From NCBI GenBank assembly GCA_021789975.1, contig JAJYIT010000014.1:1-64000 (forward strand): a stretch of DNA of 64,000 nt. Direction: 5' to 3'. Each line of letters opens with the position of its first letter. Position 1 is the first letter of the stretch. A model generated the notes under the pieces. The model was given only the letters and a program-made list of their open reading frames with translations. It was not told the origin of the DNA and ran no database searches. The DNA comes from Bacteroidota bacterium (lineage in GTDB: Bacteria; Bacteroidota; Ignavibacteria; Kryptoniales; JAKASW01). Shown here one piece after another: positions 1 to 9,300 of this stretch. A program made the translations under genes and the position numbers.

Positions 1-13
1 TCTTCTTGCCCAT
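1..13 (-). CDS. Start of a gene running off the left edge
   Basis: Only the first four codons (Met-Gly-Lys-Lys) lie in the window, so no product can be named. The ATG on the minus strand is preceded by an AGGAAGG ribosome-binding site (plus-strand 24-30) at a 10-base spacing, which makes a real start plausible. The rest of the gene is to the left. Confidence 0.45.
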
Positions 14-90
14 GGCGCTTGTACCTTCCTGAGTTAAATGAATATGAGAGTTTGTTTTTCTCAGAATTTACTTCGCCTTGGGCTTTTTTC

Positions 91-411
91 TTACCTGCCA
101 ATTTCAACGAAATCTGGGACAGCATCTTCCTTTTCGATGGTACCTTGATTGTAGACTTTCAATTCGACAGATATGGTTTGTCCCGGTTCTATGGGATAAC
201 TTCCGATCCAGAGGACAACCTTGTCGTTCGGAAACACTTCGGCGGGTGTCCTGGGTGCATCATCAGTGCTGTGCCAGATTACCATGCGAGACTCCAAAAA
301 GTACCTGCTTCCAACTTCAAGCCTGCCTGACTTATCTGCTACAAAATTCCGTTGAGCCACTCGGCATAGATCGCTCGCCCTCTGCAAATCTCCCGCTTCT
401 TGACACCGCAA
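91..411 (-). pseudogene. Protein-like fragment, family not recognised
   Basis: A 106-codon minus-strand frame opens with TTG and ends in TAA. The last 70 residues have the composition of a folded beta domain (for example 'WHSTDDAPRTPAEVF' and 'WIGSYPIEPGQT'), whereas the first 30 look random. The frame directly upstream carries stops. I read this as either a short real gene or the remaining C-terminal part of a decayed secreted or carbohydrate-associated protein; the family is not certain. It lies 78 bases upstream of the gene that leaves the window on the same strand. Confidence 0.35.
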
Positions 412-1109
412 CCTTCTTTCCTGTGATGCTAAGTCCGAAGGAGTGGCATTATCAGGAGACTGCTCAGTCTCAGGGTCTGCCTGCCTTGTTTAAATCTATA
501 AACCATTCGCATTAATCGCAATGCACGGTGGAAGTCCGGCTGGAACACAGATGCCGCGACCTATATCGGTCTGCCCATCCGCTCAAAGTGCAGATATGTT
601 TCCTAATCGCTTGGAACGAATCAAGCCAGAACACATATCTCTAAAACGGCGGACCTTTCGGACTTTTGTCCTGAATAATTATAATGTCGACATGGAATCT
701 GTTGATTCGCGGTGCGATATTTGTGTGTATGCCGTATCCACTAAATGCCAGTGTCGCATGATTGTCATTAAGACCTCGCGAACATGACGGGAACAACGTC
801 ATGACTCCGCGAGTCGATAAAGGTGAAGCGAATTCTTACTGATGTTTGATCTCGACAGGCTTTCTGCAGAGACATACTCTATTGAGCAAATAGAGCTCGA
901 AGGTTTTTCTATCCACTTCTTTATGACTAATCCCTGTACTGCAATTTATGCATGCGTGCAGCGCAAATCTTTCGCTTCATGGTACGAATAACTGCGAAAG
1001 CGGACCTGAGCAGCCCCAAGATTGCGGCACACCTGTTGTATTAAATGAGTGTGTTGAGCAACTACCGTCTCGATCAAATTAAATATCAAAAAAGGACAGC
1101 CGAGTCCGT
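412..1109. other. Gene-poor stretch
   Basis: About 700 bases with no convincing gene. A plus-strand frame at 521-787 has no family resemblance and poor residue composition. The only structure seen is a perfect 7-bp inverted repeat at 783-803 (listed separately). Confidence 0.5.
783..803. repeat. Short perfect inverted repeat
   Basis: CATGACG, then a 7-base loop, then CGTCATG. There is no T-run on either side, so it is not an obvious terminator. It could be a protein-binding site, but nothing nearby shows what would use it. Confidence 0.35.
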
Positions 1110-1550
1110 ATGAAATTGAAATGCGAGAAGTTAGCAGGTACGATTGGACGCTACGTTCTCCTTTGGCTTCTTGTGTCCACGTTGCAATCATGCACGGCGG
1201 TAATGAACTCGTTCAGTTCGAACTATGTGGTCACCGGGATATTCGGTGAACCGAAAGCGAATGGGTATTTGCTCAAAATTGAAGCGACCGGGAGGATCAA
1301 ACACGTCGAGGCTTGGATCGGAGAGAATAAATGGGTTTATGTGACTATTCCTGATACCAACGTAGATGAGACCCGATTAAAGAGTCTGAAACACGATTCT
1401 ATTGTCAAAGGAATTAAACTTTTCCGGTACAAAGACTCAGTTCAATTGTCTGTTCAATTGAGCGAAAGTTTCAGCCATGTGGATGTCGTCCGTTATCCGA
1501 ACAATAACAACATCTACGTTATTCTGTTCAAGGAACAGCAAGGAACGTGA
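1110..1550 (+). CDS. Small lipoprotein with AMIN-like repeat
   Basis: A 146-residue protein with a hydrophobic N-terminal segment (residues 15-26) ending in the lipobox-like 'LQSC', so Cys28 is the probable lipidation site and the mature protein should be membrane-anchored outside the cytoplasm. The rest is beta-rich, and the end ('SHVDVVRYPNNNNIYVILF') resembles AMIN-type domains that target envelope proteins to cell wall or secretin complexes; that assignment is weak. The ATG follows an AAAAGGACAG purine-rich site. It stands alone before the next gene, 153 bases away. No firm function can be given. Confidence 0.7.
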   Translation: MKLKCEKLAGTIGRYVLLWLLVSTLQSCTAVMNSFSSNYVVTGIFGEPKANGYLLKIEATGRIKHVEAWIGENKWVYVTIPDTNVDETRLKSLKHDSIVKGIKLFRYKDSVQLSVQLSESFSHVDVVRYPNNNNIYVILFKEQQGT

Positions 1551-1703
1551 AAAAGGAACATGGGTGGAGTCAGATAAATGGTGTGAACTAATGCAACTGG
1601 CTGGAACTTGATCACGGACAAGGGAACGCACGTAGTTCACCTGATTGGATAAAGAAAGAAACGGTAGATTAACAAGGTTCGATACTTTAATAAGGAGATA
1701 GTA

Positions 1704-2219
1704 ATGAAGTTGAAGATGAGATATTTTGCTCTGATTGTGGTGAGTGTCCTTTTTCTTTCGCCTCAGTATAAAGCGATTGCTCAAACGACCGGGGTTGGTG
1801 CCGGAGTTATCGTAGGTGCGCCGACCGGGATAAATCTGAAGTTCTGGACTTCAAGCATCAATGCATTTGACGTGGTGCTCGGATGGGCGAATAACGGGGA
1901 GTGGACGAGGTTCAACGACGGCTATGTTTATTACTACACACAGAGCTACTTCCACGTACATGCCGACTATCTGTGGCATGATTTCAACGTGATTAGAACA
2001 ACACAGCGATTGCCGCTCTATTACGGAGTGGGGTTTCAGTTCGATAGCGGGAATATGCTCGCAACGGACTTCGGAGTTCGTGGCGTCGTTGGTCTCGATT
2101 GGATGCCATACTCAACGCCGCTTGATGTGTTTCTTGAGGTTGCACCTGTTCTGTACGTCGTTCCGTCAGCGGGCCTCGGAGTAGATGCCGGAATTGGAGC
2201 GAGGTTCTTTTTCCACTAA
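1704..2219 (+). CDS. Secreted small beta-barrel-like protein
   Basis: A 171-residue protein with a typical signal peptide (residues 6-26, 'AIAQ' before the mature end) followed by alternating hydrophobic and aromatic strands rich in Gly, Tyr and Phe, ending in Phe-Phe-His. This is the pattern of small outer-membrane beta-barrels of Bacteroidota, where a C-terminal aromatic residue serves assembly. The start is strongly supported by AAGGAGA seven bases upstream. A good intrinsic terminator follows (2247-2276), so this is the end of a transcript. No specific family is recognised. Confidence 0.75.
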   Translation: MKLKMRYFALIVVSVLFLSPQYKAIAQTTGVGAGVIVGAPTGINLKFWTSSINAFDVVLGWANNGEWTRFNDGYVYYYTQSYFHVHADYLWHDFNVIRTTQRLPLYYGVGFQFDSGNMLATDFGVRGVVGLDWMPYSTPLDVFLEVAPVLYVVPSAGLGVDAGIGARFFFH

Positions 2220-2246
2220 GCAAAGCCTCAAGAAATCAAAATAAAG

Positions 2247-2276
2247 GGCATTCCCATCCGGGAATGCCTTTTTTTT
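2247..2276 (+). terminator. Intrinsic terminator after the barrel-like gene
   Basis: Perfect 9-bp stem GGCATTCCC / GGGAATGCC with a 4-base loop, followed directly by eight T. It lies 27 bases after the stop codon at 2219 and separates this transcript from the deoxyhypusine-synthase-like gene. Confidence 0.92.
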
Positions 2277-2294
2277 ACAAAAAATTTGCATCCT

Positions 2295-2327
2295 CTTGCT
2301 ATTTACTCAAAGAACCTGTTATTTTTG
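2295..2327 (+). promoter_or_regulatory. Candidate Bacteroidota-type promoter
   Basis: CTTG (2295-2298), 21 bases, then TATTTTTG (2320-2327), which fits the TAnnTTTG -7 element; the -33 element differs from TTTG at one position. Transcription would start near 2333-2336, leaving only a few bases before the ATG at 2341. This matches the absence of a ribosome-binding site there and suggests a nearly leaderless message. Confidence 0.45.
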
Positions 2328-2340
2328 AGCAAAATCACGT

Positions 2341-3435
2341 ATGGCAAAATCAGGCTATCTTAGCGGTAAGAAGATCGTTCCACGCAGAATCCCCAAGGGC
2401 ATTAGAGTCACTGATTTAATTGACCATTTCTTTCAAGCTTACAACGCAGCGCGTTTGAGAGAAGCAGCCCAGCTATTCGCTCAGAAGATGCTCTCGCCGG
2501 ATGTTACAGTCGGCATGAGTCTAACTGGTGCACTGACTCCTGCCGGGTTAGGGGGCTCATGTGTTGTCCCATTAATTCGCGCCGGCTTCGTCGATTGGAT
2601 CGTATCGACGGGAGCGAACCTTTATCACGATGCGCATTTTGCAATCGGTCATTCGCTTCACGTCGGAAGCCCGTTCGTAGACGATCGGCTCCTAAGAAAA
2701 GAAGGGGTGATCCGAATTTATGACATTTTATTCGATTACAAAGTCCTTCTTTCGACCGACTCTTTTTTTAGGAAGCTGATTTCTTTTGAAGAGTTTCAAA
2801 AAGAAATGGGAACGGCGGAGTTTCATTACAGAGTTGGGAAATATTTGGCGGCGCGCGAAAAAGCTCTTGGAATTGAAAACAGTTCTGTACTGGCGACGGC
2901 TTACAAATATGGCGTCCCGGTGTACACCTCGAGTCCTGGCGACAGCTCTATCGGGATGAATGTGGCGGCAATGGCACTGGACGGCTACGGGCTTAAATTC
3001 GATGTCTCAAAAGACGTGAACGAGACTGCTGCAATTGTGCTCGATGCAAAGAGGAAGGGCGGTCGAAGCGGCGTGTTGATATTTGGAGGTGGTTCGCCAA
3101 AGAACTTCATGTTGCAGACTGAACCTCAAATCCAGGAAGTCCTCGGGATCAGAGAAAAAGGTCACGACTTCTTTGTTCAGATAACAGATGCGAGGCCCGA
3201 TACGGGCGGGCTTTCAGGTGCGACGCCGTCCGAAGCGGTAAGCTGGGGAAAGGTTGACCCGAGCAAACTGCCTGACACTGTTGTCTGCTACCTGGATTCG
3301 ACGGTAGCTATGCCGATCATAACATCTTATGCGCTTGCGAAGAGAAAAACCAGGGAGCTGAAGCGCCTTTACGATCGTCTGCCCGATCTTCTTAGCTGCC
3401 TTAAGATTGAACATGACAAAGCGGGAATGAAATAG
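2341..3435 (+). CDS. Deoxyhypusine synthase family protein
   Basis: A 364-residue protein, close to the length of eukaryotic deoxyhypusine synthase (about 370). It carries the family's 'STGANLYHD' segment and 'SEAVSWGK' motif; Lys304 in the latter corresponds to the lysine that forms the enzyme-aminobutyl intermediate from spermidine. The family transfers an aminobutyl group using NAD. Bacteria lack eIF5A, so the acceptor here is unlikely to be that protein; bacterial relatives are thought to act in polyamine synthesis (homospermidine-type reactions) or have unknown roles. The gene ends three bases before argJ and is probably cotranscribed with it, which hints at an ornithine/polyamine link. 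No Shine-Dalgarno is seen. Confidence 0.88.
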   Translation: MAKSGYLSGKKIVPRRIPKGIRVTDLIDHFFQAYNAARLREAAQLFAQKMLSPDVTVGMSLTGALTPAGLGGSCVVPLIRAGFVDWIVSTGANLYHDAHFAIGHSLHVGSPFVDDRLLRKEGVIRIYDILFDYKVLLSTDSFFRKLISFEEFQKEMGTAEFHYRVGKYLAAREKALGIENSSVLATAYKYGVPVYTSSPGDSSIGMNVAAMALDGYGLKFDVSKDVNETAAIVLDAKRKGGRSGVLIFGGGSPKNFMLQTEPQIQEVLGIREKGHDFFVQITDARPDTGGLSGATPSEAVSWGKVDPSKLPDTVVCYLDSTVAMPIITSYALAKRKTRELKRLYDRLPDLLSCLKIEHDKAGMK

Positions 3436-3438
3436 CAA

Positions 3439-4647
3439 ATGGGTTTTGTTTACGACCGATCGGTATGTTTTCCCCGGGGGTTCACCGCTTCCGGAGTCGC
3501 TGCCGGGATAAAGACAAACGGTGTTGACGATCTTGGACTTATCTTCGCGGAGTCGGAAGCTACGGTTGCAGCTGTCTTCACTTTGAACAGATTTCAGGCT
3601 GCCCCGATAGCCCTGAGCAAGAGAAATATTGCTAGCTCCCACTCGAGGGCGAAAGCTGTTTTGGTTAACAGCGGTTGTGCTAACTCACTCACGGGGAAAC
3701 GGGGACTTAAATCAGCTGAGAAAATGGCGTCTGAAACAGCACGCCAATTGCATATCGGAAAAAATAGGGTGCTCGTTGCCTCGACGGGGGTTATTGGGAG
3801 ACAGCTTCCCATCGAAAATATCACAGAAGGTATTCCCGCTTTGATAAATAGTCTCTCTGAGGAAGGCGACCATCTTTTTTCACAGAGTATTATGACCACA
3901 GATAAGTTTCCGAAGCAGGTTGCGATGGAGTTTGAGCTCTCGCGAAAGGGGAGTTTTAGAATCGGCGGAACTGCCAAGGGTGCGGGGATGATTCACCCGA
4001 ATATGGCCACGATGCTTTGTTTCCTCACTACCGATGCTGACGTGGATCGCAAGAAGCTGCAGGAGGCTCTGTCTGAATCCACTAGGGAGTCGTTCAATAC
4101 GATTACAATTGACGGAGATACGAGTACCAACGATACAGTCTTCTTGCTCGCAAATGGTGCCTCGGGAGTGAAGCTAAGGAAGCCATCTGAATTGCGGACT
4201 TTCAGCGAAGGTCTTACCGCAGTCATGAAAGAGTTGGCGACGATGATAGTGAGAGATGGCGAAGGGGCGACGCGATTTGTGAGGCTGAACGTGGAATATG
4301 CCTATAGTTATGAAGATGCAGTGAGAGTTGGCCGGGCGATCGGAACTTCACCTCTCGTGAAAACGGCTATTTTCGGAGGTGACCCAAATTGGGGAAGAGT
4401 TCTGTCGGCAGTTGGGAACTCTTATGCGAAGTACGATCCCTCTAAAGTGGAGTTGAGGATAGGGGATGTCTGCGTCTTCAAGAGGAATGAGCCGCAGCGG
4501 GTGGATCTGACGCGGCTGAGAGATCTATTCGCATCGAAAGAGATAGAGTTGACAGTCAGACTAAATGCCGGCCGCGAATCAGCACAGGTGTTCACATGTG
4601 ACCTGAGTTATGACTATGTCAAAATCAATGGTGAATACACCACCTAA
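3439..4647 (+). CDS. argJ: ArgJ, glutamate N-acetyltransferase / ornithine acetyltransferase
   Basis: A 402-residue ArgJ that moves the acetyl group from N-acetylornithine to glutamate in the recycling arginine pathway; some forms also use acetyl-CoA. The precursor cleaves itself between Ala190 and Thr191 in 'HPNMATML', and Thr191 becomes the N-terminal nucleophile of the beta chain. 'NSGCAN', 'STGVIG' and 'GGDPNWGR' are also present. It starts three bases after the deoxyhypusine-synthase-like gene, so translation is probably coupled. Other arg genes are not in the window. Confidence 0.95.
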   Translation: MGFVYDRSVCFPRGFTASGVAAGIKTNGVDDLGLIFAESEATVAAVFTLNRFQAAPIALSKRNIASSHSRAKAVLVNSGCANSLTGKRGLKSAEKMASETARQLHIGKNRVLVASTGVIGRQLPIENITEGIPALINSLSEEGDHLFSQSIMTTDKFPKQVAMEFELSRKGSFRIGGTAKGAGMIHPNMATMLCFLTTDADVDRKKLQEALSESTRESFNTITIDGDTSTNDTVFLLANGASGVKLRKPSELRTFSEGLTAVMKELATMIVRDGEGATRFVRLNVEYAYSYEDAVRVGRAIGTSPLVKTAIFGGDPNWGRVLSAVGNSYAKYDPSKVELRIGDVCVFKRNEPQRVDLTRLRDLFASKEIELTVRLNAGRESAQVFTCDLSYDYVKINGEYTT

Positions 4648-4677
4648 AACTAACACAAATTAAGGAAGGAGTCACGT

Positions 4678-4869
4678 ATGGGAAAGTACGAGGAACTAAA
4701 TCAGCTTATATCCAGCTTCGAGGCAGACTTTCGGAAATTCTACGAGAAGCAGAATAAGGCTGCGGGCACGCGCGTACGGAAGCATATGGGAGAACTCAAG
4801 AAGTTTGCTCAGCAAGTACGGCAGGAAGTGCAGGAAATTAAGCTGAAGATGAAGGAAGAAGAGAAGTAA
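4678..4869 (+). CDS. Histone H1-like small basic protein
   Basis: A 63-residue, Lys/Glu-rich, wholly helical protein with 'FYEKQNKAAGTRVRKHM', as in the short bacterial histone-H1-like (Hc1-type) proteins common in Bacteroidota. Such proteins are proposed to bind DNA and compact the nucleoid. The ATG has an exceptionally strong ribosome-binding site (AAGGAAGGAG, 4662-4671), consistent with an abundant protein. It follows argJ by 30 bases and may share its transcript, but the function is unrelated. Confidence 0.8.
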   Translation: MGKYEELNQLISSFEADFRKFYEKQNKAAGTRVRKHMGELKKFAQQVRQEVQEIKLKMKEEEK

Positions 4870-4970
4870 GAATCTTCCTAAAGTTCCGTTTTCTTGGGAC
4901 GATCGTGCGGCGGTGATTTAAGGTTGTTGTTAAACGAGGGGGGAGCAGGCAAGGCTTTTCGCGCTGGCTT

Positions 4971-5013
4971 CCGTCAAGTCTTGAATTCCCTCCCGGGCCG
5001 CCGTCAAGTCTTG
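4971..5013. repeat. 13-bp direct repeat
   Basis: CCGTCAAGTCTTG occurs at 4971-4983 and again at 5001-5013, 30 bases apart, in the 271-base spacer between two convergent genes. No gene is seen in this spacer. The repeat may be a remnant of a small local duplication. Confidence 0.5.
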
Positions 5014-5140
5014 GACGTCTCACTTCGTAATTTGACCTGACCGGTCGAGCAGCTCTTTTTCGGAGATCCGATCGGGTGAGGAGGGTGGTTAGTCTTCATA
5101 ACGGGGACGGATCCCATCGTCGCCGCCGATGATTGCGTCA

Positions 5141-5830
5141 TCATTTTCCATCTCCCTCCTTTTTGGACGCCCCGTCGCGATGAATATCTATCATATTGAG
5201 TGAATCAATGTAGCTCGTTCGTTGCGGCTCTCTCAGTTCCACGAATTTCTTAGCAATTTCTCTCAATCGCTCCGCTGTTTCCGTTATCATTGCGAGTCCC
5301 TTTTCCACTCTGTCGTATCGTCCATCCTTAAGTGATTTCTTCGCAAGATCGAGTGATAAAAAAATGACGTTCAATGGGTTGTTGATTTCGTGGCCCACCG
5401 TCGCCGCCATTTCCAGGAGCGCGACTCTTCTTGTCAGCTCGCCAACCTCGTTGTGGAGTGCTCTCATGCGGATTCCACTCTCAAGCCTGGCAAGGACTTC
5501 TGCTTGCGGAGCAGGTTTGGTTATGTAGTCATCAGCGCCGGCCTTGAGTCCCCTGATTTCATCGTCGATATCACCTTTACCTGTCAGCATAATTATGTAT
5601 GTGTACTTAAGCTTTGCGTCGTTTCTTATGCGTTTTGAGAGTTCCTCTCCGTCCATTACGGGCATATTCCAGTCGACAATCATGACATCTGGCTGGATCT
5701 TTCTCGCAATTTCTAGCGCCTCCTTGCCATTCGAAGCTTCATGAACTTCGCAGTCCACTTTTGATATGATTCGTTTGATAATCATTCTTGAGCTTCGATC
5801 GTCATCGGCGATCAAGACTTTTACTTTCAT
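5141..5830 (-). CDS. Receiver domain fused to HisKA domain, no ATPase
   Basis: A 229-residue cytoplasmic signalling protein. Residues 1-120 form a response-regulator receiver: acidic pocket Asp9-Asp10, phospho-acceptor Asp53 in 'MIVDWNMP', Thr83 and Lys105. A linker leads to a HisKA-like dimerisation helix with His147 in 'GHEINNPL'. The HATPase_c domain that normally follows is missing and is not found in any frame downstream, so the protein cannot phosphorylate itself; it could act as a phosphorelay or a docking partner. It is the last gene of the minus-strand DUF4159/DUF4175 cluster, 40 bases after the DUF4175-like gene. Confidence 0.85.
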   Translation of the reverse strand: MKVKVLIADDDRSSRMIIKRIISKVDCEVHEASNGKEALEIARKIQPDVMIVDWNMPVMDGEELSKRIRNDAKLKYTYIIMLTGKGDIDDEIRGLKAGADDYITKPAPQAEVLARLESGIRMRALHNEVGELTRRVALLEMAATVGHEINNPLNVIFLSLDLAKKSLKDGRYDRVEKGLAMITETAERLREIAKKFVELREPQRTSYIDSLNMIDIHRDGASKKEGDGK

Positions 5831-5870
5831 GAAGTGGCCTTTGACCGGTGTTGGTTTGTGAACGACGTTC

Positions 5871-8800
5871 TCAATCGGGGCTCTTTCTTAGGATTTGATA
5901 ATACCTGATTATGACCTTCTGGTACTCAGGAGGGAAATTCTGGCGGATGAGCCTAAGAAGCTGCTGTTCCCTCTCGGAGTTGGCATTAGACAGGTTAAGC
6001 TCTGAAGGGCTATTCTGATTAATGTCTTTTCCGGCTTTTGCGAGGCGACGGTTATCATAATTCTGCTGGTTGATCGATCTCGACGCGTCGAGCATCCTCG
6101 TTAGTATCCTGTTCTGACGCTGTATCGTTTGCTGAGTGATATTCTTACTGCTCATATCCTTCTCGACTTTCTTCATCTCACTTGATATAGCGTTCAGATC
6201 ACCGAGAACCTGACCCTTGGATTGCGATTGTTGAAATTCCTGGTTCAGTTGTTCGAGCGATTTTCTGATCAATTCCTGCTGTGCCGCCAGCCGTGATAGT
6301 TCCGCCTTTTGCTGCATCGTCATTTCGCCCTGTTCACCGAGCTGTCTTGTCATTGAGTTCAGACCCTGCTGCTGCCCTGCGAGCTGTTGGAGCTGCTGCA
6401 GGAGAGAAGGAAAACTTCCTGCACTGCCCTTACCCTGCATCATTGATTGAAGTGTGCCTTGAATGTTCATCACCGCTTGGTTCATTGATCCCATCGCCTG
6501 CTTCTGTGGCCCGGTTGCAGAGTTTGTCTGCCCGTATCTGTTCTGAAGATTCTGCAATGCATGATTCATTTCAGAGTATGCCTGTCCGATTTGACGGCCC
6601 ATCTGAGGAGTAACCATGAAACTTTTGTCGGATAGCTGCATCATCTGCTGGGAGGTATAGTTAAGCTGCTGCATTAGCTCATACTGCTGGCTGGCCAATG
6701 AGCGGGCACCGGGCGAGTTTGGCTCCATCGGCTGCATCGATCTGTTGCGAAGTGTCTCCTGTTCTTTGGAAATCTGGAGCAGATTCTGCTGTGCCTTGCG
6801 CAGGGCATTTACCGTCTCCCTTTCCTGGTTGCGAAGCATTTCTTTTTGAGTCTCTGATAGCTGCTGCTGGAAATTTTGCAACGCGGAAGATATTTGTTCC
6901 TGCGATCTCATTGAATTAGAAAAATCGCCTTTAGAGAGTTGCTGCCTCGACTCCTGCATCTTTTGGGCAACCTGGTTGTTCTGGAGCGACTGGTTTGCCT
7001 CGTTCAACTTACTCAGCGGCATTTCCTGCGGGAACTGTCCCATCATATCCTTGAGGTTGGACATTTCTTTCTGTGCCCCGGAAAGTTCCTTTTGAATTTC
7101 CCTTTGCTGATCAGAAAGTCCCTGCCTGGAGTTCGTCGCCGATGAATCTGAGGCAGCCGTTGTCTTTCGGAGACTGTCCTGCTGGTCGAGCATCTGGGCA
7201 GTTCTCTTCTGCAACTCGTCAAGCTTTTGCTCTATCTCAACGCGTTTGATAAGGGCGAGCGTTCGTTCAATGCTTTTGCGCAGGACCTCTTCGTTCATTT
7301 TGAAATTCTGCATTGCCTGCCTGACCTGGTTCGGGTCGAGAGAACTGACTGCCTTCTGCAGCTTCTGAAGTGCTTCCTGAAATTCGGGTGAGTTTATCTG
7401 TTGTATTGCCTTTTGCAGCTCCAGGTACTTTTCCAGGGTCTGAGGAGACAAGAGCTTATTTTCTAACATCTTCTCAGTCATCGACTCAGCTTGTTTCTTT
7501 ACATCCTCTATTTTTCTCTGCAGGCTGTCGAATTTTTGAATTGTGCCCTCCATCTTCTTCTTCTGTTCCCAGTCTAATCGTTTGTTCAGCGTCTTCATAT
7601 CCTCCGAAATCTTCTGAACTTCCTGGTTGAGGTTATCCGACAGCTTGAGGGCTTCTTCAGTTTTGGAAACGAGATTGCTGTGTTCGCTGTCTGCCTGAGC
7701 GAATGCCTCGCTAAGCGAAGGAAGCCTCAGCGTGTATTCTGCACTCGCAGCGGACTTGGGCCCATTTACCATGTCGTTGTCGAACACACGTGCGTGGTAA
7801 CTGATCACATCCTCTGGGACCAGATTCAGGGGGCTCAGGTCCCAGTCGTATGATATGTCTTCCTGTCCTGCGGCTTCCGACGGAAGCGGGATTTCGATCG
7901 AACGATACTCTTTTTGGGACGGCACGTACTTCGAGCTTATGAGTCTGTATTGCAGAAGGAGCCGCGTAAATCCGTAGTCATCACCGATGACGATCTTAAG
8001 AGGCAGTTGCATGTCTCTATTTAGGTTGACATCTCTACCGGGGTAAGTAATTTGGCAAGTCGGATATTGGTCAGGCACCGCCTGTATACCGTAGACGATT
8101 GGATTTCGATTCCGAAGACTGTCTGAGTCCAAAAGTTGTAGCGTATAAGTGGAGCTTCTGCTAACTGTGAAGCTGCCGGAAGCGGACGATCCGTTCACTG
8201 TTAATTGCTTCCTAAGAGTATCAGGTGAACTGGGCTGCGTACTGAAATCAATCCATGCTTGCTTGAGGTGTTTGTTCGCATTCAGTGTATAATAGGCTTT
8301 GGTTCCGACCAGTGCCGTAAAATCACCGATGTCCTCTTCTAGAGTCTCGCTTTCCTTATGAGTATAAGCTGGATAAACGAGTCTGACTGAAAACGATTCC
8401 ACTATTGGGAGATCAACAACTCTGACACGGTATACTTTGCTATTCTGGTCGCCGACGCTCACAAAGTACTCTACGTTACTCCGTACATTTGGGATAACAT
8501 AATGGTACATTTCCCCCGACTCTCGTCTTACCTGATGTTTTTCAAACTCATCCTCCCCCTGGTACCTTTCGTTCATGGTTATTGAAGACGGGAAGCGTAT
8601 GGCGGTAAGAAGTGAAATCTTGACTCTAACGTTGAGTGAGTCACCCCTTGAGAGCTGACAATCACCAGGACTTACGCTGATAGAATATGCTTCAGGATTT
8701 TGGTATTCATGCGTGAAATTGGCTATCCTTACGATTGACGAAGGAAACTGCGATGGTAAGAATGCGAAAAGAATCAAAGCTACCGCGAACGTACCTGCCA

Positions 8801-9296
8801 GATAGAGCTTCGTCCTCTTGTCGACACGATATCTGAGGGAAGATGCAATCGGAGAATTCGCGGCATGTTCGAAGGTGGAGCTGATGTACTCTTCGGCAAG
8901 CTCTTTCGAATACATGGTGTCGGAAGAATTGGACAAGAGTTCAACGGCGTTCCTGAGTCTGTCTCTGAAATCAGGCAGATTATCACCAGCATCGAGCGCG
9001 ATCGACGCTATATCGTCCAAAGACGCACCCCTGGCAAGTCGAACTATGTCCTTCCAGAGATATTTCGCAAAATAGTAGATAAACAAAGCGAGTACGGCAA
9101 CAAAAAGAACTGTCCGTCCGACAATGCCGAAATCAAACACCAGTTCCAAGACAGCGGAGGCGGAGATTACAAGTATCACAGCAACGAAGAAAAGAAGGAC
9201 TCCTCTTCGCATATCCGCGAGCACCTTTCGCTTGTACGCATCGCGTAGAGAATCAAGGACTTTTTGGGTAGGGGAGTGGGACGAATCGCCAATCAT
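5871..9296 (-). CDS. DUF4175-like large membrane protein with coiled coils
   Basis: A 1141-residue protein with two membrane spans near the N-terminus (about 32-52 and 61-78), a soluble stretch, and a third span (about 163-181). Two or more beta-sandwich-like regions follow (about 200-530), then roughly 570 residues of Gln/Met/Leu/Lys-rich predicted coiled coil. This layout matches the DUF4175 family, whose function is unknown but which travels with DUF4159, MoxR and DUF58 genes. Most of the chain should be extracytoplasmic. Its ATG is four bases after the stop of the DUF4159 gene, so the two are surely cotranscribed. The extreme Gln content of the tail is typical of the family. Confidence 0.82.
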   Translation of the reverse strand: MIGDSSHSPTQKVLDSLRDAYKRKVLADMRRGVLLFFVAVILVISASAVLELVFDFGIVGRTVLFVAVLALFIYYFAKYLWKDIVRLARGASLDDIASIALDAGDNLPDFRDRLRNAVELLSNSSDTMYSKELAEEYISSTFEHAANSPIASSLRYRVDKRTKLYLAGTFAVALILFAFLPSQFPSSIVRIANFTHEYQNPEAYSISVSPGDCQLSRGDSLNVRVKISLLTAIRFPSSITMNERYQGEDEFEKHQVRRESGEMYHYVIPNVRSNVEYFVSVGDQNSKVYRVRVVDLPIVESFSVRLVYPAYTHKESETLEEDIGDFTALVGTKAYYTLNANKHLKQAWIDFSTQPSSPDTLRKQLTVNGSSASGSFTVSRSSTYTLQLLDSDSLRNRNPIVYGIQAVPDQYPTCQITYPGRDVNLNRDMQLPLKIVIGDDYGFTRLLLQYRLISSKYVPSQKEYRSIEIPLPSEAAGQEDISYDWDLSPLNLVPEDVISYHARVFDNDMVNGPKSAASAEYTLRLPSLSEAFAQADSEHSNLVSKTEEALKLSDNLNQEVQKISEDMKTLNKRLDWEQKKKMEGTIQKFDSLQRKIEDVKKQAESMTEKMLENKLLSPQTLEKYLELQKAIQQINSPEFQEALQKLQKAVSSLDPNQVRQAMQNFKMNEEVLRKSIERTLALIKRVEIEQKLDELQKRTAQMLDQQDSLRKTTAASDSSATNSRQGLSDQQREIQKELSGAQKEMSNLKDMMGQFPQEMPLSKLNEANQSLQNNQVAQKMQESRQQLSKGDFSNSMRSQEQISSALQNFQQQLSETQKEMLRNQERETVNALRKAQQNLLQISKEQETLRNRSMQPMEPNSPGARSLASQQYELMQQLNYTSQQMMQLSDKSFMVTPQMGRQIGQAYSEMNHALQNLQNRYGQTNSATGPQKQAMGSMNQAVMNIQGTLQSMMQGKGSAGSFPSLLQQLQQLAGQQQGLNSMTRQLGEQGEMTMQQKAELSRLAAQQELIRKSLEQLNQEFQQSQSKGQVLGDLNAISSEMKKVEKDMSSKNITQQTIQRQNRILTRMLDASRSINQQNYDNRRLAKAGKDINQNSPSELNLSNANSEREQQLLRLIRQNFPPEYQKVIIRYYQILRKSPD

Positions 9297-9300
9297 AAAC

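Noticed and set aside
521-787. Plus-strand frame of 88 codons
   Set aside because: No ribosome-binding site, no family likeness and irregular composition; treated as chance.
8818-9248. Plus-strand frames opposite the DUF4175-like gene
   Set aside because: They lie inside the N-terminal coding region of a well-supported minus-strand gene.
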